DNA of 64,000 nt from Vibrio maritimus (lineage in GTDB: Bacteria; Pseudomonadota; Gammaproteobacteria; Enterobacterales; Vibrionaceae). The notes below the pieces were generated by a model that was not told the DNA's origin, did no database searches, and worked only from the letters and a program-made list of their open reading frames with translations. Shown in pieces: positions 46,054-54,710 of the stretch. The position numbers and the translations under genes were made by a program. The stretch lies in NCBI GenBank assembly GCA_003263775.1, contig JYJJ01000057.1, positions 310,001-374,000 of the forward strand, given 5' to 3'. Numbering within the stretch: position 1 is the first letter of the stretch; each line of letters starts with the position of its first letter.

Positions 46054-47706
46054 ATGTTTCCCATTTTCATCTTTGTTTTTACCTATCTATTTAAAGTTTA
46101 TAGCTTAGGTAGCATCTTATATATTGATGATCACGAAAGCTTTGTTCGATTAGCACTGAATGATGGTGTTCTTGTGTTGGTGTCAGTAATTTTTTATCTG
46201 AGCTTTAACAGTCTCCAGAGCCCCTTCAACTGGATTGCTCGATTAGTGTTCTTTGTTGTATTCTTGTTCTATTTCATTGACTGTTATGTTAGTTCAGAAT
46301 ATCAGACTAGGCTTTATTATAATGATGTCTTAAAGTATGGGACACAGATTTATTTAGCGATGTCCGGTGCAGGCTGGTCTTATTATATAGCTATACCGTT
46401 AGGGCTTTATCTTTTTGTTAAGTTCGTAACAGCACGGACGGTGAGAACGGCTAGAAAGACTTTACTGACATTGATAGTTATCACTATAGGTCTTTTTCTA
46501 GCTTCTCAGGTGGTGCCAAAATCGGTTAAGAATGTTTTCTATACCAACTTTGTCGTAGTTAACTTTAAAAAATTAGCTTCGGGCAACTACACCGAATCCT
46601 TCACTCAAAGCCTCTCTTATGCTCCTCAAATACACTGTGAACCTATTCCCCCAATTGAGCCTGAGAAAGTGGTCGTTATTTTGGTGGAGTCTTGGTCGAA
46701 CTACCACAGTGAGTACTTTGGAAGTGGGTATGGGTGGACGCCGAATCTTGATCGGCTAGCTAAAAGTAATATTGGGCTAACTAACTTTTATGCAAATGGG
46801 TTTTCGACTGAAGATGGTTTATATGCCTTGTTTGTTGGTGAACCATTACTCGCCGATTCTCCAATTGGAAAGCTCGACGGAACCAATGATTTGTCTAAGA
46901 TCTCCTATTCACATTCATTGATCGAAGAAGTAAACACATTGGGCTATCAGACGCACTTTTATACGTCGGGCAGTTTGGATTTCGTAGGCAAAGGAGAGTG
47001 GCTGGAAGATATAGGCTTTCAGAATCTTTTGGATGAGACTGATTTTTCAAACAAGTATAAACGTTACTTATTTGAATCCGTAGGGGACGACATTCTATTT
47101 GAGCGCGCTTATGATGAAATTTCGCTACTCTCAGGTAAGCACTTTATTGTAATTGAGAATGTTACGACTCACTCTCCTTATGCGGTACCTTCCAATGATG
47201 ATGCCGTATTTTCTGAAAAACTAGCCTTCGAGTATTCGGATAAAATCATTGCTGATTTTATTCATAAGATAGCAAAAGAAAATTGGATGGTAGTGGTGGT
47301 GAGCGATCACCGGGCAATGTCTGCCCTTACTGAACGCGAAATTGACAACGACGGCGCAATGGCAGTCGCGAAAGTGCCTGCATTTGTCGTATGGGATAAC
47401 GCTAGGGTGAATATATCGGCCACCTTACAGCAAACAGATCTCATTGCTTCCATTGTTAATGGAATTAAGGGTAAATCTTGCCTTGGCGATACTCAAGGTA
47501 GTTATCTTCCGTTGGAACACCCAGGGTCAGCGCGATGTGCCATACATCGACGTGGTGATGATCGGTTAGTGGTAAGTTTGCGCTGTGACAGAGAGAATTT
47601 AGAAGTGATTCTGGATGGAGATGATACCCGAGTGAAAGGCGAGAGTTCATCTCAAATAGCGGTCGATATCGTTAACTTTTATAAGCTCAAACAAACAATC
47701 AATTAA
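46054..47706 (+). CDS. LTA-synthase-like membrane sulfatase/phosphotransferase
   Basis: A 550-residue protein with four or five N-terminal helices (~1-155), then a sulfatase/alkaline-phosphatase-fold domain: VVVILVESWSNYHSEYF (first metal ligand Glu), GFSTEDGLYALF (Thr nucleophile region of LTA synthases), IVIENVTTHSPY, and VVVVSDHRAM (DH metal ligands). Family members transfer glycerol- or ethanolamine-phosphate groups onto envelope polymers. No clear ribosome-binding site precedes 46054. An ORF starting at 45993 behind AAAAGG encodes a hydrophobic 19-mer ending at 46052; it may be a leader, or the true N-terminus if two bases are missing. It is outside the Tad operon terminator. Confidence 0.8.
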   Translation: MFPIFIFVFTYLFKVYSLGSILYIDDHESFVRLALNDGVLVLVSVIFYLSFNSLQSPFNWIARLVFFVVFLFYFIDCYVSSEYQTRLYYNDVLKYGTQIYLAMSGAGWSYYIAIPLGLYLFVKFVTARTVRTARKTLLTLIVITIGLFLASQVVPKSVKNVFYTNFVVVNFKKLASGNYTESFTQSLSYAPQIHCEPIPPIEPEKVVVILVESWSNYHSEYFGSGYGWTPNLDRLAKSNIGLTNFYANGFSTEDGLYALFVGEPLLADSPIGKLDGTNDLSKISYSHSLIEEVNTLGYQTHFYTSGSLDFVGKGEWLEDIGFQNLLDETDFSNKYKRYLFESVGDDILFERAYDEISLLSGKHFIVIENVTTHSPYAVPSNDDAVFSEKLAFEYSDKIIADFIHKIAKENWMVVVVSDHRAMSALTEREIDNDGAMAVAKVPAFVVWDNARVNISATLQQTDLIASIVNGIKGKSCLGDTQGSYLPLEHPGSARCAIHRRGDDRLVVSLRCDRENLEVILDGDDTRVKGESSSQIAVDIVNFYKLKQTIN

Positions 47707-47714
47707 CAGTAATC

Positions 47715-47741
47715 GCGAGCTTGGTTTAGAACCAAGCTCGC
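47715..47741. terminator. bidirectional hairpin between convergent genes
   Basis: GCGAGCTTGGT and ACCAAGCTCGC form a perfect eleven-base stem with a five-base loop between the sulfatase and the DUF4382 gene. There is no long T-run. Confidence 0.65.
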
Positions 47742-47760
47742 TTAGAACACTTAAAGAAAC

Positions 47761-48804
47761 TTACCCACCAAACGCTACGATAGTGTCTTGATTACCCGTT
47801 ACTGTTACGTCGTTCTTAACTTCGTAAATCGTGAAACCAGCTCCCACGGGATCTGAACCTGCTTCACCTTCTTCGCCATCGTCATGCTGAGCAGTACAAG
47901 TGTACCCAAGGTTGTAGCTGCCAGGGTCTAGGAAACCAAATGAGAATTCGTAGACTTGCTGCGTTTCATTGTAACTAACGCTCGCAGAGGTTAGAGGCTT
48001 AACGGTATCGGTTCCGCCAATAGGCGCCATGTTTTCTTGCGTAGTGCCGCTTTCATATAAATACACAGCTTGCACTACATTGGCGTCCGCTGGATTGTTA
48101 CAAGCGTTGAACGTCGCCGTTGATACGGTGCCTTCGATATTGCCAGTCACAGCCGTGTTAATGATTGATACAGACGTTCGTTGAATTGAGTAATCAACCT
48201 CAGAAGGCTTTTTCTTAAGGCCACGCCTTAAGTCAAAATCAATGACTAGGTTGTTTGATTGAGTGTTGATATTAAAAGACTTGTTTAAGAACAGAATTCC
48301 AACGTTATCACCAATCTCATTTCTGTCTACACCTGGGCAAGTACCATTATTTTCAACGGTCAATTCTCGTTGTTGTCCTTCAACTTCAATGACATAAGAT
48401 GGATAGTCTAGATTATCACCGTCATTAACGAACATACACATGGTGTATTCATCAACAGGAACAATTTCATTTGTAATGATTTCTAGTGAATCACTTCCTT
48501 GATATTTTAACAGGTCGATTTCCAGTGGAACGGTAGGTTCACCGTCCTCAATGGGTTGCCCGTTTTCATCAATAGGGTTTCCATTTTCATCAGTTTTGTA
48601 AATGTCCAAAACAAATGGAGTTCCGCTTTTTGGGCGAAGCGCTACTTTCCCTACGGTAATAACAACACTTTCGACGTCATCTATCGGCGCATCTGAAACA
48701 CTGAACGTAACAGGCGTCGTCGCCGGAGAACTTGAATCTCCACCACACCCAACGAGTGCAAGTGACACGACACCTGCAACGGCGGTAAGCTTTAAATACT
48801 TCAT
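47761..48804 (-). CDS. DUF4382 domain lipoprotein
   Basis: A 347-residue lipoprotein: signal ending LVGC (Cys ~20), Ser/Gly linker, then a DUF4382-type domain from ~32 (TFSVSDAPIDDVESVVITVG, a start I associate with the family, through LLKYQGSDSLEII). A second beta-rich, carboxypeptidase-regulatory-like region follows from ~215 (VTGNIEGTVSTATFNAC, DPGSYNLGYTC). Function not known; probably surface- or periplasm-exposed. It is 39 bases downstream of a small secreted protein gene and likely co-transcribed with it. Confidence 0.75.
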   Translation of the reverse strand: MKYLKLTAVAGVVSLALVGCGGDSSSPATTPVTFSVSDAPIDDVESVVITVGKVALRPKSGTPFVLDIYKTDENGNPIDENGQPIEDGEPTVPLEIDLLKYQGSDSLEIITNEIVPVDEYTMCMFVNDGDNLDYPSYVIEVEGQQRELTVENNGTCPGVDRNEIGDNVGILFLNKSFNINTQSNNLVIDFDLRRGLKKKPSEVDYSIQRTSVSIINTAVTGNIEGTVSTATFNACNNPADANVVQAVYLYESGTTQENMAPIGGTDTVKPLTSASVSYNETQQVYEFSFGFLDPGSYNLGYTCTAQHDDGEEGEAGSDPVGAGFTIYEVKNDVTVTGNQDTIVAFGG

Positions 48805-48843
48805 AATTCATTCCTTAATTACACTGCTGGTAAAACCCGATGA

Positions 48844-49125
48844 TTAATCATCGTCTTTGTCTCGGCCTTTACCTTTGTTGTTTTTGTCCTTGTCGTGTCC
48901 TTTACCTGGGTTATCGTCGCCATGGACGCTGCGGTTATCACCCTTGTTTTTGTTGCCACCGTTCGAACCGTCTTCACAATCCTCTGAACGTAGTGTCATT
49001 ACGTCCCCTTCGATTTTTCGGCAATCTTCACTGATTTCCATGCGATCGCCTTTGATCGTGACATCTGCTTGTGCAGCCGAAAAGGGCAGCAAAGCTCCAA
49101 GAGCTAATGAGACGAGTACTTTCAT
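48844..49125 (-). CDS. small secreted protein with Lys/Asp/Gly/Asn-rich tail
   Basis: A 93-residue protein. Signal peptide (LLPFSAAQA|DVTI, about residue 20), a short folded-looking part with two Cys (~21-55, VTIKGDRMEISEDCRKIEGD) and then ~35 residues of low complexity made almost only of K, D, G, N, H and R (for example GKGHDKDKNNKGKGRDKDDD). Not recognised. The tail could bind metal or polyanions; that is speculation. Start at ATG 49125 with AAAGGTAGG upstream. Confidence 0.7.
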   Translation of the reverse strand: MKVLVSLALGALLPFSAAQADVTIKGDRMEISEDCRKIEGDVMTLRSEDCEDGSNGGNKNKGDNRSVHGDDNPGKGHDKDKNNKGKGRDKDDD

Positions 49126-49364
49126 TACTAACCTACCTTTGCAAGTTGAGGGACACGTCAAGCGTGTACAGGTTAGTTAAGTTTAGTAACAATATGTCAG
49201 AACTATTCAATGCTTGGAAAGCATTCTGTCAGCGGATAGCAGAAGTGAGACACGCAGTCAGAGGATGAGTGAAGGCTTATGGAACAAGGCGTATAAAAAG
49301 CAGCATCGTTAGCTGGCTAGAGTGAATCATCGAAGCTTTTGCCCAACAACATATTGATGGAAGC

Positions 49365-50120
49365 TTAGTTAAACCACTTCAGCTTGTCGTGTAGCTGCGT
49401 GACGCTACCAACGACAATTAGGGCAGGGCTTTCTGCTTCGCTGGCCATTTGTGGGAGCGTGTTTAGCGCGCCTTGGAAAACACGCTGTTCTTTGCGCGTT
49501 CCATTCTCGATCACCGCACACGGCGTGTTTTCATCAAGACCGTGAGTAATGAGCTTGTCAGTAATGCGTCCGCTTTGTTTTAGACCCATATAGAATACGA
49601 GCGTGTTGTTGGATTGAGCAAGCGAGCCCCATTCAATTTCACGGCCATCTTTTTGCACGTGACCGGTAATAAACTGCACGCTTTGTGCGTGGTCGCGGTG
49701 GGTCAGGGGAATGCCTGCATACGCTGTTGCTCCAGCAGCTGCGGTGATACCCGGAACCACTTCGAAGTTGATGCCGTTTTCAGCCAGCGTTTCTAGCTCT
49801 TCACCGCCGCGGCCAAAGATAAATGAATCCCCACCTTTAAGGCGAACGACTTTTTGGCCTTCTTTGGCTTTCTCTACCAAGATCTGGTTGATCTGATCTT
49901 GTGGAACACAGTGATAGTCGAGCTTCTTACCTACATAGATCATCTCTGCATCAGGTTTTGCCAGCGAAAGAATATCTCTGGATACGAGTCTATCGAAAAC
50001 GACTACATCCGCAGACTGAATCACGCGATATCCTTTCACTGTCAAAAGATCAGGGTCTCCAGGCCCCGCACCGACTAATGAAACAAAGCCGGCATTTAAA
50101 GATGTGTGATTAGTGGTCAT
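49365..50120 (-). CDS. cobA: uroporphyrinogen-III C-methyltransferase
   Basis: A 251-residue SAM-dependent methyltransferase that makes precorrin-2, the precursor of siroheme and corrinoids. Motifs: VSLVGAGPGDPDLLTVKG, VVFDRLVS, VRLKGGDSFIFGRGGEE, VPGITAAAGATAYAGIPLTH. It corresponds to the C-terminal half of CysG without the dehydrogenase/chelatase half. Located downstream of nirC in the same direction; siroheme is the cofactor of NirB. Confidence 0.93.
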   Translation of the reverse strand: MTTNHTSLNAGFVSLVGAGPGDPDLLTVKGYRVIQSADVVVFDRLVSRDILSLAKPDAEMIYVGKKLDYHCVPQDQINQILVEKAKEGQKVVRLKGGDSFIFGRGGEELETLAENGINFEVVPGITAAAGATAYAGIPLTHRDHAQSVQFITGHVQKDGREIEWGSLAQSNNTLVFYMGLKQSGRITDKLITHGLDENTPCAVIENGTRKEQRVFQGALNTLPQMASEAESPALIVVGSVTQLHDKLKWFN

Positions 50121-50196
50121 AAGCTACGCCTATCAAATCAAAATTTGGGTATAAAGAGTGATACTCGGCAGTACGACTTTTTATAACCAAAGAGTT

Positions 50197-50226
50197 AAAA
50201 GACCTCACCACGAAGGTGAGGTCTTA
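50197..50226 (-). terminator. terminator after nirC
   Basis: GACCTCACC acga AGGTGAGGTC has a near-perfect nine-base stem; on the minus strand TTTT-rich sequence follows. It lies right after the nirC stop and before cobA, so cobA expression would need read-through or its own promoter. Confidence 0.75.
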
Positions 50227-50232
50227 TCGAGA

Positions 50233-51093
50233 TTATTTCGCGCTTAGAGCTGGCTCAGCTTGTACTTGTTCTTCAGTCTCAGCAGAGATTGAAGGTGCAG
50301 TTTTAGCGTGAGTTAGGTAAAGCGGGATACAAGTCATAATTAGACCGCCAACGATGTTACCTAGGATGGTCGGGATAAGGTTGAAGTTCAACCAAGTCGC
50401 GATACCAAAGTCAGCACCTAGAATCATGCCTAGTGGGAACAGGAACATGTTCACTACTGTGTGCTCAAATACTAGTGCGAAGAAGATGAAGATTGGGAAC
50501 CACATCATAGCAACGCGACCCGCAACAGTACGTGCTGTCATGTTACCGATCACGCCTAGACAAACCATTAGGTTACAGAAGATGCCGCGAACGAAACAAG
50601 TGATCCATCCGTCCATACCCATGTTTTCAAAACCAAGGCTACGAGCAGTAGAAACCGCAATGAACTTCTTCGCTACCGCGTTTAGCTCAAGAGAGAAGTT
50701 ACCTGTTAGTGATACAGCCACTAGGTAAGCAACAATTAATGAACCGATAAGGTTACCAAGGCCTACTAGACCCCAGCAGCGCATAATACGACCCCAAGTG
50801 ATACCTGGGCGGTTTTCAAATTTTGCTAAAGGCGCAAGACCGAAAACACCGGTTACAAGGTCATAACCCATTACGCTCAGAATAACGAAACCAACAGGGA
50901 ACACGAGCGCGCCCACAACGCCCATACCAGTTTGAACAATGGTCGTGATCGCTACAACAACCGCCAATGACAGAATGATACCTGCCATAGTACCGCGCAA
51001 AAGTAGATCGCGAGTGCTGGTTTTGGTCTTCGCTTCGCCAACGTCGATCATAGTTTGAACGAATTGTGCAGGTTTAAAATCAGTAGACATCAT
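50233..51093 (-). CDS. nirC: formate/nitrite transporter family protein NirC
   Basis: A 286-residue pentameric FNT channel with six helices: GTMAGIILSLAVVVAITTIV, the GLGNLIGSLIVAYLVAVSL helix, FVRGIFCNLMVCLGVIGN and HTVVNMFLFPLGMILGA carry the typical FNT slit residues. It moves nitrite (or formate) across the inner membrane. Its place after nirBD indicates nitrite uptake. ATGs at 51093 and 51090; GGAGAGAC precedes. Confidence 0.92.
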   Translation of the reverse strand: MMSTDFKPAQFVQTMIDVGEAKTKTSTRDLLLRGTMAGIILSLAVVVAITTIVQTGMGVVGALVFPVGFVILSVMGYDLVTGVFGLAPLAKFENRPGITWGRIMRCWGLVGLGNLIGSLIVAYLVAVSLTGNFSLELNAVAKKFIAVSTARSLGFENMGMDGWITCFVRGIFCNLMVCLGVIGNMTARTVAGRVAMMWFPIFIFFALVFEHTVVNMFLFPLGMILGADFGIATWLNFNLIPTILGNIVGGLIMTCIPLYLTHAKTAPSISAETEEQVQAEPALSAK

Positions 51094-51162
51094 GTCTCTC
51101 CAACAAAGTGTAAAAATAAAAAAGTTAAGATTGAATAGTGATAGGGGTTGTAAACATGGTTT

Positions 51163-51198
51163 CTAGGACCTAGGACCTAGGACCTAGGACCTAGGACC
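51163..51198. repeat. CTAGGAC tandem repeat
   Basis: Five exact, adjacent copies of the seven-base unit CTAGGAC plus one extra C, in the 150-base gap between nirD and nirC. The array creates overlapping CCTAGG palindromes. Confidence 0.97.
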
Positions 51199-51241
51199 AA
51201 AGCAACCCTATGGTTATTCACTCTTCAGCGCATATTCGATG

Positions 51242-51564
51242 TTAAGCAGATATTTCTACTGCACCTTTAGTCACGCGAGTTTTGTAAGCCTTCACGCTAA
51301 AGCGCTCATCTTCCATGCATGCACCTGTTGACAGGTTAAAGCGCTGCTTCTTGAGCGGCTTGCAACCCAAAGTTCACCTTGGTGCTCAACAATCAAGCCA
51401 CGTGATAGCACGTTAGATTGATAGAAAGGATCCATGTTGCTGATAGCGCGAACTTCTTCTGCAGCACTTGGGCGGAAAACCGCAACCTGCTGACCGTCAA
51501 TCAATGCACAGACACCTGTGCCAGGGACGATATCTTGGATGTCACATACTTTTTGAAATGCCAT
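51242..51564 (-). CDS. nirD: nitrite reductase small subunit NirD (frameshifted)
   Basis: About 107 residues of the Rieske-like NirD family, which lacks the iron-sulfur ligands and serves as small subunit of the NADH-dependent siroheme nitrite reductase. Visible: CALIDGQQVAVFRPS, AISNMDPFYQSNVLSRGLIV. One C (G on the plus strand at 51356-51357) is missing; repair gives WVASPLKKQRFNLSTGACME and the stop at 51242. Two bases after nirB. Confidence 0.9.
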
Positions 51565-51566
51565 GA

Positions 51567-54124
51567 TTACTTCTCCAGCTCAACGTGTAGGATGTCGCCT
51601 TTCGCGTCAGGGTGTTTCTCAGTGAATGTCGCTGGACGGTGTTGGTCACGCTCTTGAACGAAGACCACATTGTCATCACGTAGGTCACTATTAATGAAGT
51701 GAGCAAAGCGCGTAAGCTGAGACTCGTCTTCAATCGTGTTTTTCCACTCACAGCTGTAATCGCCTACTAGACGCTGTACGTCAGCTTCAAGCTGCTCGTT
51801 GATACCAACTTGTTATCAACGATAACTTCACGTAGGTAGTCCACACCACCTTCCATGTTTTCCATCCAAACTGAGGTGCGTTGTAGTGGCGCAGCAGTAC
51901 GGATATAGAACATCATGAAGCGGTCGATGTATTGAATTAGCGTTGCTTCGTCGAGATCAGAAGCCAGTAGGTCTGCGTGACGAGGCTTCATACCGCCGTT
52001 ACCACATACGTACATGTTCCAACCTGCGTCAGTTGCGATGATGCCAAGGTCTTTACCTTGCGCTTCTGCACACTCACGAGTACAGCCAGAAACACCAAAC
52101 TTCATCTTATGAGGAGTACGGATGCCTTTGTAACGGTTCTCGATGCGAGAGCCCAGACCAACAGAATCTTGAACGCCGTAACGACACCAAGTTGAACCCA
52201 CACACGTTTTCGCCATGCGCAGTGCTTTCGCATACGCTTGACCTGTCTCGTAACCTGCGTCAATCAGCTTCTTCCAGATTGCTGGAAGGTCGTCTTTTTG
52301 CGCACCGAACAGACCGATACGTTGTGCACCCGTCACCTTAGTGTAAAGGTTGTATTCTGCAGCTACTTCAGCCAACACTTTTAACGCTTGAGGTGTGACT
52401 TCACCGCCAGCCATACGTGGGATAACTGAGTAAGTACCGTCCTTTTGGATGTTACCTAGGAAGTTATCGTTGGTATCGTGCAGCTTCACTAGCTCAGGCT
52501 TAAGGATGTGGTCACCCCAGCACGACGCTAGGATAGAGCCTGCAAGTGGCTTACATACTTCACAGCCGTAACCAGTACCGTGCTTCTCAAGCAGCTCCTC
52601 GAAGGTCTTGATTTCGCCGATACGTACTAGGTGGAACAGCTCTTGACGAGAGTAAGCAAAGTGTTCGCATACATCGTTCTTAACTTCGATACCAGATTTG
52701 GCAAGTTCAGCATTAAGAACTGAAGTTACAAGAGGGATACAACCACCACAGCCAGTACCTGCGCCAGTAACCGCTTTAATGTCACCAATAGTGTGGTGAC
52801 CTTGAGCAACCGCCTCTGCAATCTTGCCTTTTGTAACGTCGAAACAAGAACAGATAACCGCTGATTCAGGAAGTGAGTCTGCACCTAGAGTTGGCTTTTC
52901 AGCACCAGCGTGTGCTGGAAGGATAAGTGCATCTGGATGCTCTGGTAGGTCGATTTCGTTCAGCATTAGCTGAAGTAGGTCGCCGTAGTCAGAGGTATCA
53001 CCAACCATTACCGCACCAAGAAGCTTCTTGTTGTCTTCAGAAACGATAAGACGCTTATACACTTCTTGCTCTTCGTTTTGGTAAACGTAGCTCTTACAGC
53101 CAGGAGTGCGACCGTTAGCGTCACCAATTGAGCCTACCTTCACGCCAAGAAGCTTAAGCTTCGCAGACATGTCAGCGCCTTCGAATTTGCTGTCGTTGCC
53201 TACAATGTGGTCAACCGCAACCGTTGCCATCTTGTAACCAGGCGCTACTAGACCGTAGAACGTTTCGTTCCAAGATGCACACTCACCAATTGCGTAGATG
53301 TTCTCATCTGACGTTTGGCAGAAGTCGTTGATAGCAATACCACCACGAGGTGCGATATCTAGCTTCATTTCACGAGCAAGTTTGTCTTGAGGACGGATAC
53401 CTGCAGAGAACACGATGAAGTCAGTTTCTAGCTCAGTACCGTCAGCAAAGCGCATCACGTTACGTGCTGTTTTGCCTTCAGGAGCGATTTCTAGCGTGTT
53501 CTTACTGGTGTGAACGTTCACACCCATGCTTTCAATTTTTGAACGAAGCTGATTACCGCCAGCTTGGTCTAGCTGCTCTGCCATTAGCTTTGGTGCGAAT
53601 TCAACCACGTGAGTTTCTACACCCAGTGCTTTAAGTGCGCCAGCAGCTTCAAGACCTAGCAGACCACCACCGATAACAACGCCGCTCTTGCTTTTCTTGG
53701 CGGTTGCTTCGATAGCTTTTAGATCTTCGATAGTACGGTAAACAAAACAGTCTTTGCTTTCGTTGCCTTTGATAGGCGGTACAAATGGGAAGGAGCCAGT
53801 AGCGAGGATGAGTTTGTCGTATTTGATTTCACGACCAGTGCTGGAGTAAACGATGTGGTTTTCACGGTTGATATTGATAGCGCGCTCGCCAATCAATACG
53901 TTAATGCCGTGCTTTTGGTAAAAACCTTCTTTAACGAGAGAGAGCTCGTCAGCTGTGTGGTGCGAAAAATAAGAGGAAAGGTGTACACGGTCGTACGCAA
54001 CGCGGGGTTCTTCGCAGAAGACAGTCACTTCATAGTTAGCCATATCTGCTTTCTCGACTAAGTCCTCGAGATAGCGATGACCAACCATGCCGTTTCCTAC
54101 GACGACAAGCTTCATCTTGCTCAT
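51567..54124 (-). CDS. nirB: NADH-dependent nitrite reductase large subunit NirB (frameshifted near 3' end)
   Basis: About 852 residues; reduces nitrite to ammonium in the cytoplasm. Domains in order: FAD/NAD(P) reductase (LVVVGNGMVGHRYLEDL; VVIGGGLLGLEAAGAL), BFD-type [2Fe-2S] domain (VICSCFDVTKGKI; GAGTGCGGCIPLV), second Cys cluster region (YGCEVCKPL), then the siroheme/4Fe-4S core (TCVGSTWCRYG and GVSGCTRECAEAQGKD). One G is missing (CC on the plus strand at 51805-51806); repair gives VDNKLGINEQLEADVQRLVG and extends the protein by ~80 residues to two bases before nirD. Confidence 0.95.
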
Positions 54125-54189
54125 GATTATACCTAAGTGTTAGTTCTTCAAATCTGTCTGCATTGTTATTTGTGAAAGCAAATTAATAC

Positions 54190-54203
54190 ATGATGTAAAT
54201 CAA
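54190..54203 (-). promoter_or_regulatory. FNR-like site upstream of nirB
   Basis: atgatgtaaatcaa matches TTGAT-N4-ATCAA at nine of ten core positions and lies 66 bases before the nirB start. FNR activation of nirB under low oxygen is known in enterobacteria. Confidence 0.65.
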
Positions 54204-54225
54204 TTACGGATTTAAACTACTCTAA

Positions 54226-54232
54226 AGGGGTA
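54226..54232 (-). promoter_or_regulatory. NarL/NarP heptamer upstream of nirB
   Basis: On the minus strand this reads TACCCCT, an exact fit to the TACYYMT heptamer bound by nitrate/nitrite response regulators. It lies about 23 bases upstream of the FNR-like site. Confidence 0.45.
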
Positions 54233-54539
54233 GAAGGGATGATTAACTAATCGACAATAGCATGGGAGCTAGCCCAAGCTATCTGTAGTTTCTATATAGG
54301 TGAGGGATTCTAGGGATAATGATATATACACGTTGTCACATACGGGTTCTTTAATTACATATTATGTAACTTACCTACATATTCCATATATTTTTTGTGG
54401 TTTATAAGAAAAAGTCATTTCTATATGGAATTTTGTTCTATAAACCTTCGTTCACATTGTCCTAGGTTACTAATAACCACAATATAAATAAGGTTAGTTG
54501 GCGCGAATTACTTTCGTTAGCAAATGACAAGGAGGAGAT

Positions 54540-54710
54540 ATGATACGACTTCATATCCAAGCAGTAATCGCTACCTTAGCTCTAGGACTACTCTTCGGTT
54601 GTAATGGAGGTGGAGGGGACTCCAGCACAGGTGAACAAACTCAAACCATCCCAACCTCTCAGCTTTCGCTGCCTGAACAATTGGAGGTAGTGACCAATGA
54701 AAACGATTAA
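54540..54710 (+). CDS. small lipoprotein, 56 residues
   Basis: A 56-residue lipoprotein: signal peptide with LLFGC (Cys ~21) followed by a Gly/Ser linker NGGGGDSSTGEQTQT and a short polar tail. AAGGAGGA precedes the ATG by five bases. Its last 14 bases overlap the start of the next gene in another frame, so the two are probably translationally coupled. No family recognised. Confidence 0.7.
   Translation: MIRLHIQAVIATLALGLLFGCNGGGGDSSTGEQTQTIPTSQLSLPEQLEVVTNEND

Larger units (their letters stand above)
54125..54539. other. intergenic region between nirB and the small lipoprotein gene
   Basis: 415 A+T-rich bases with divergent promoters. FNR-like and NarL-like sites near the nirB side are listed separately. 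The other half holds no feature I can name apart from the AAGGAGGA ribosome-binding site at its end. Confidence 0.5.
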
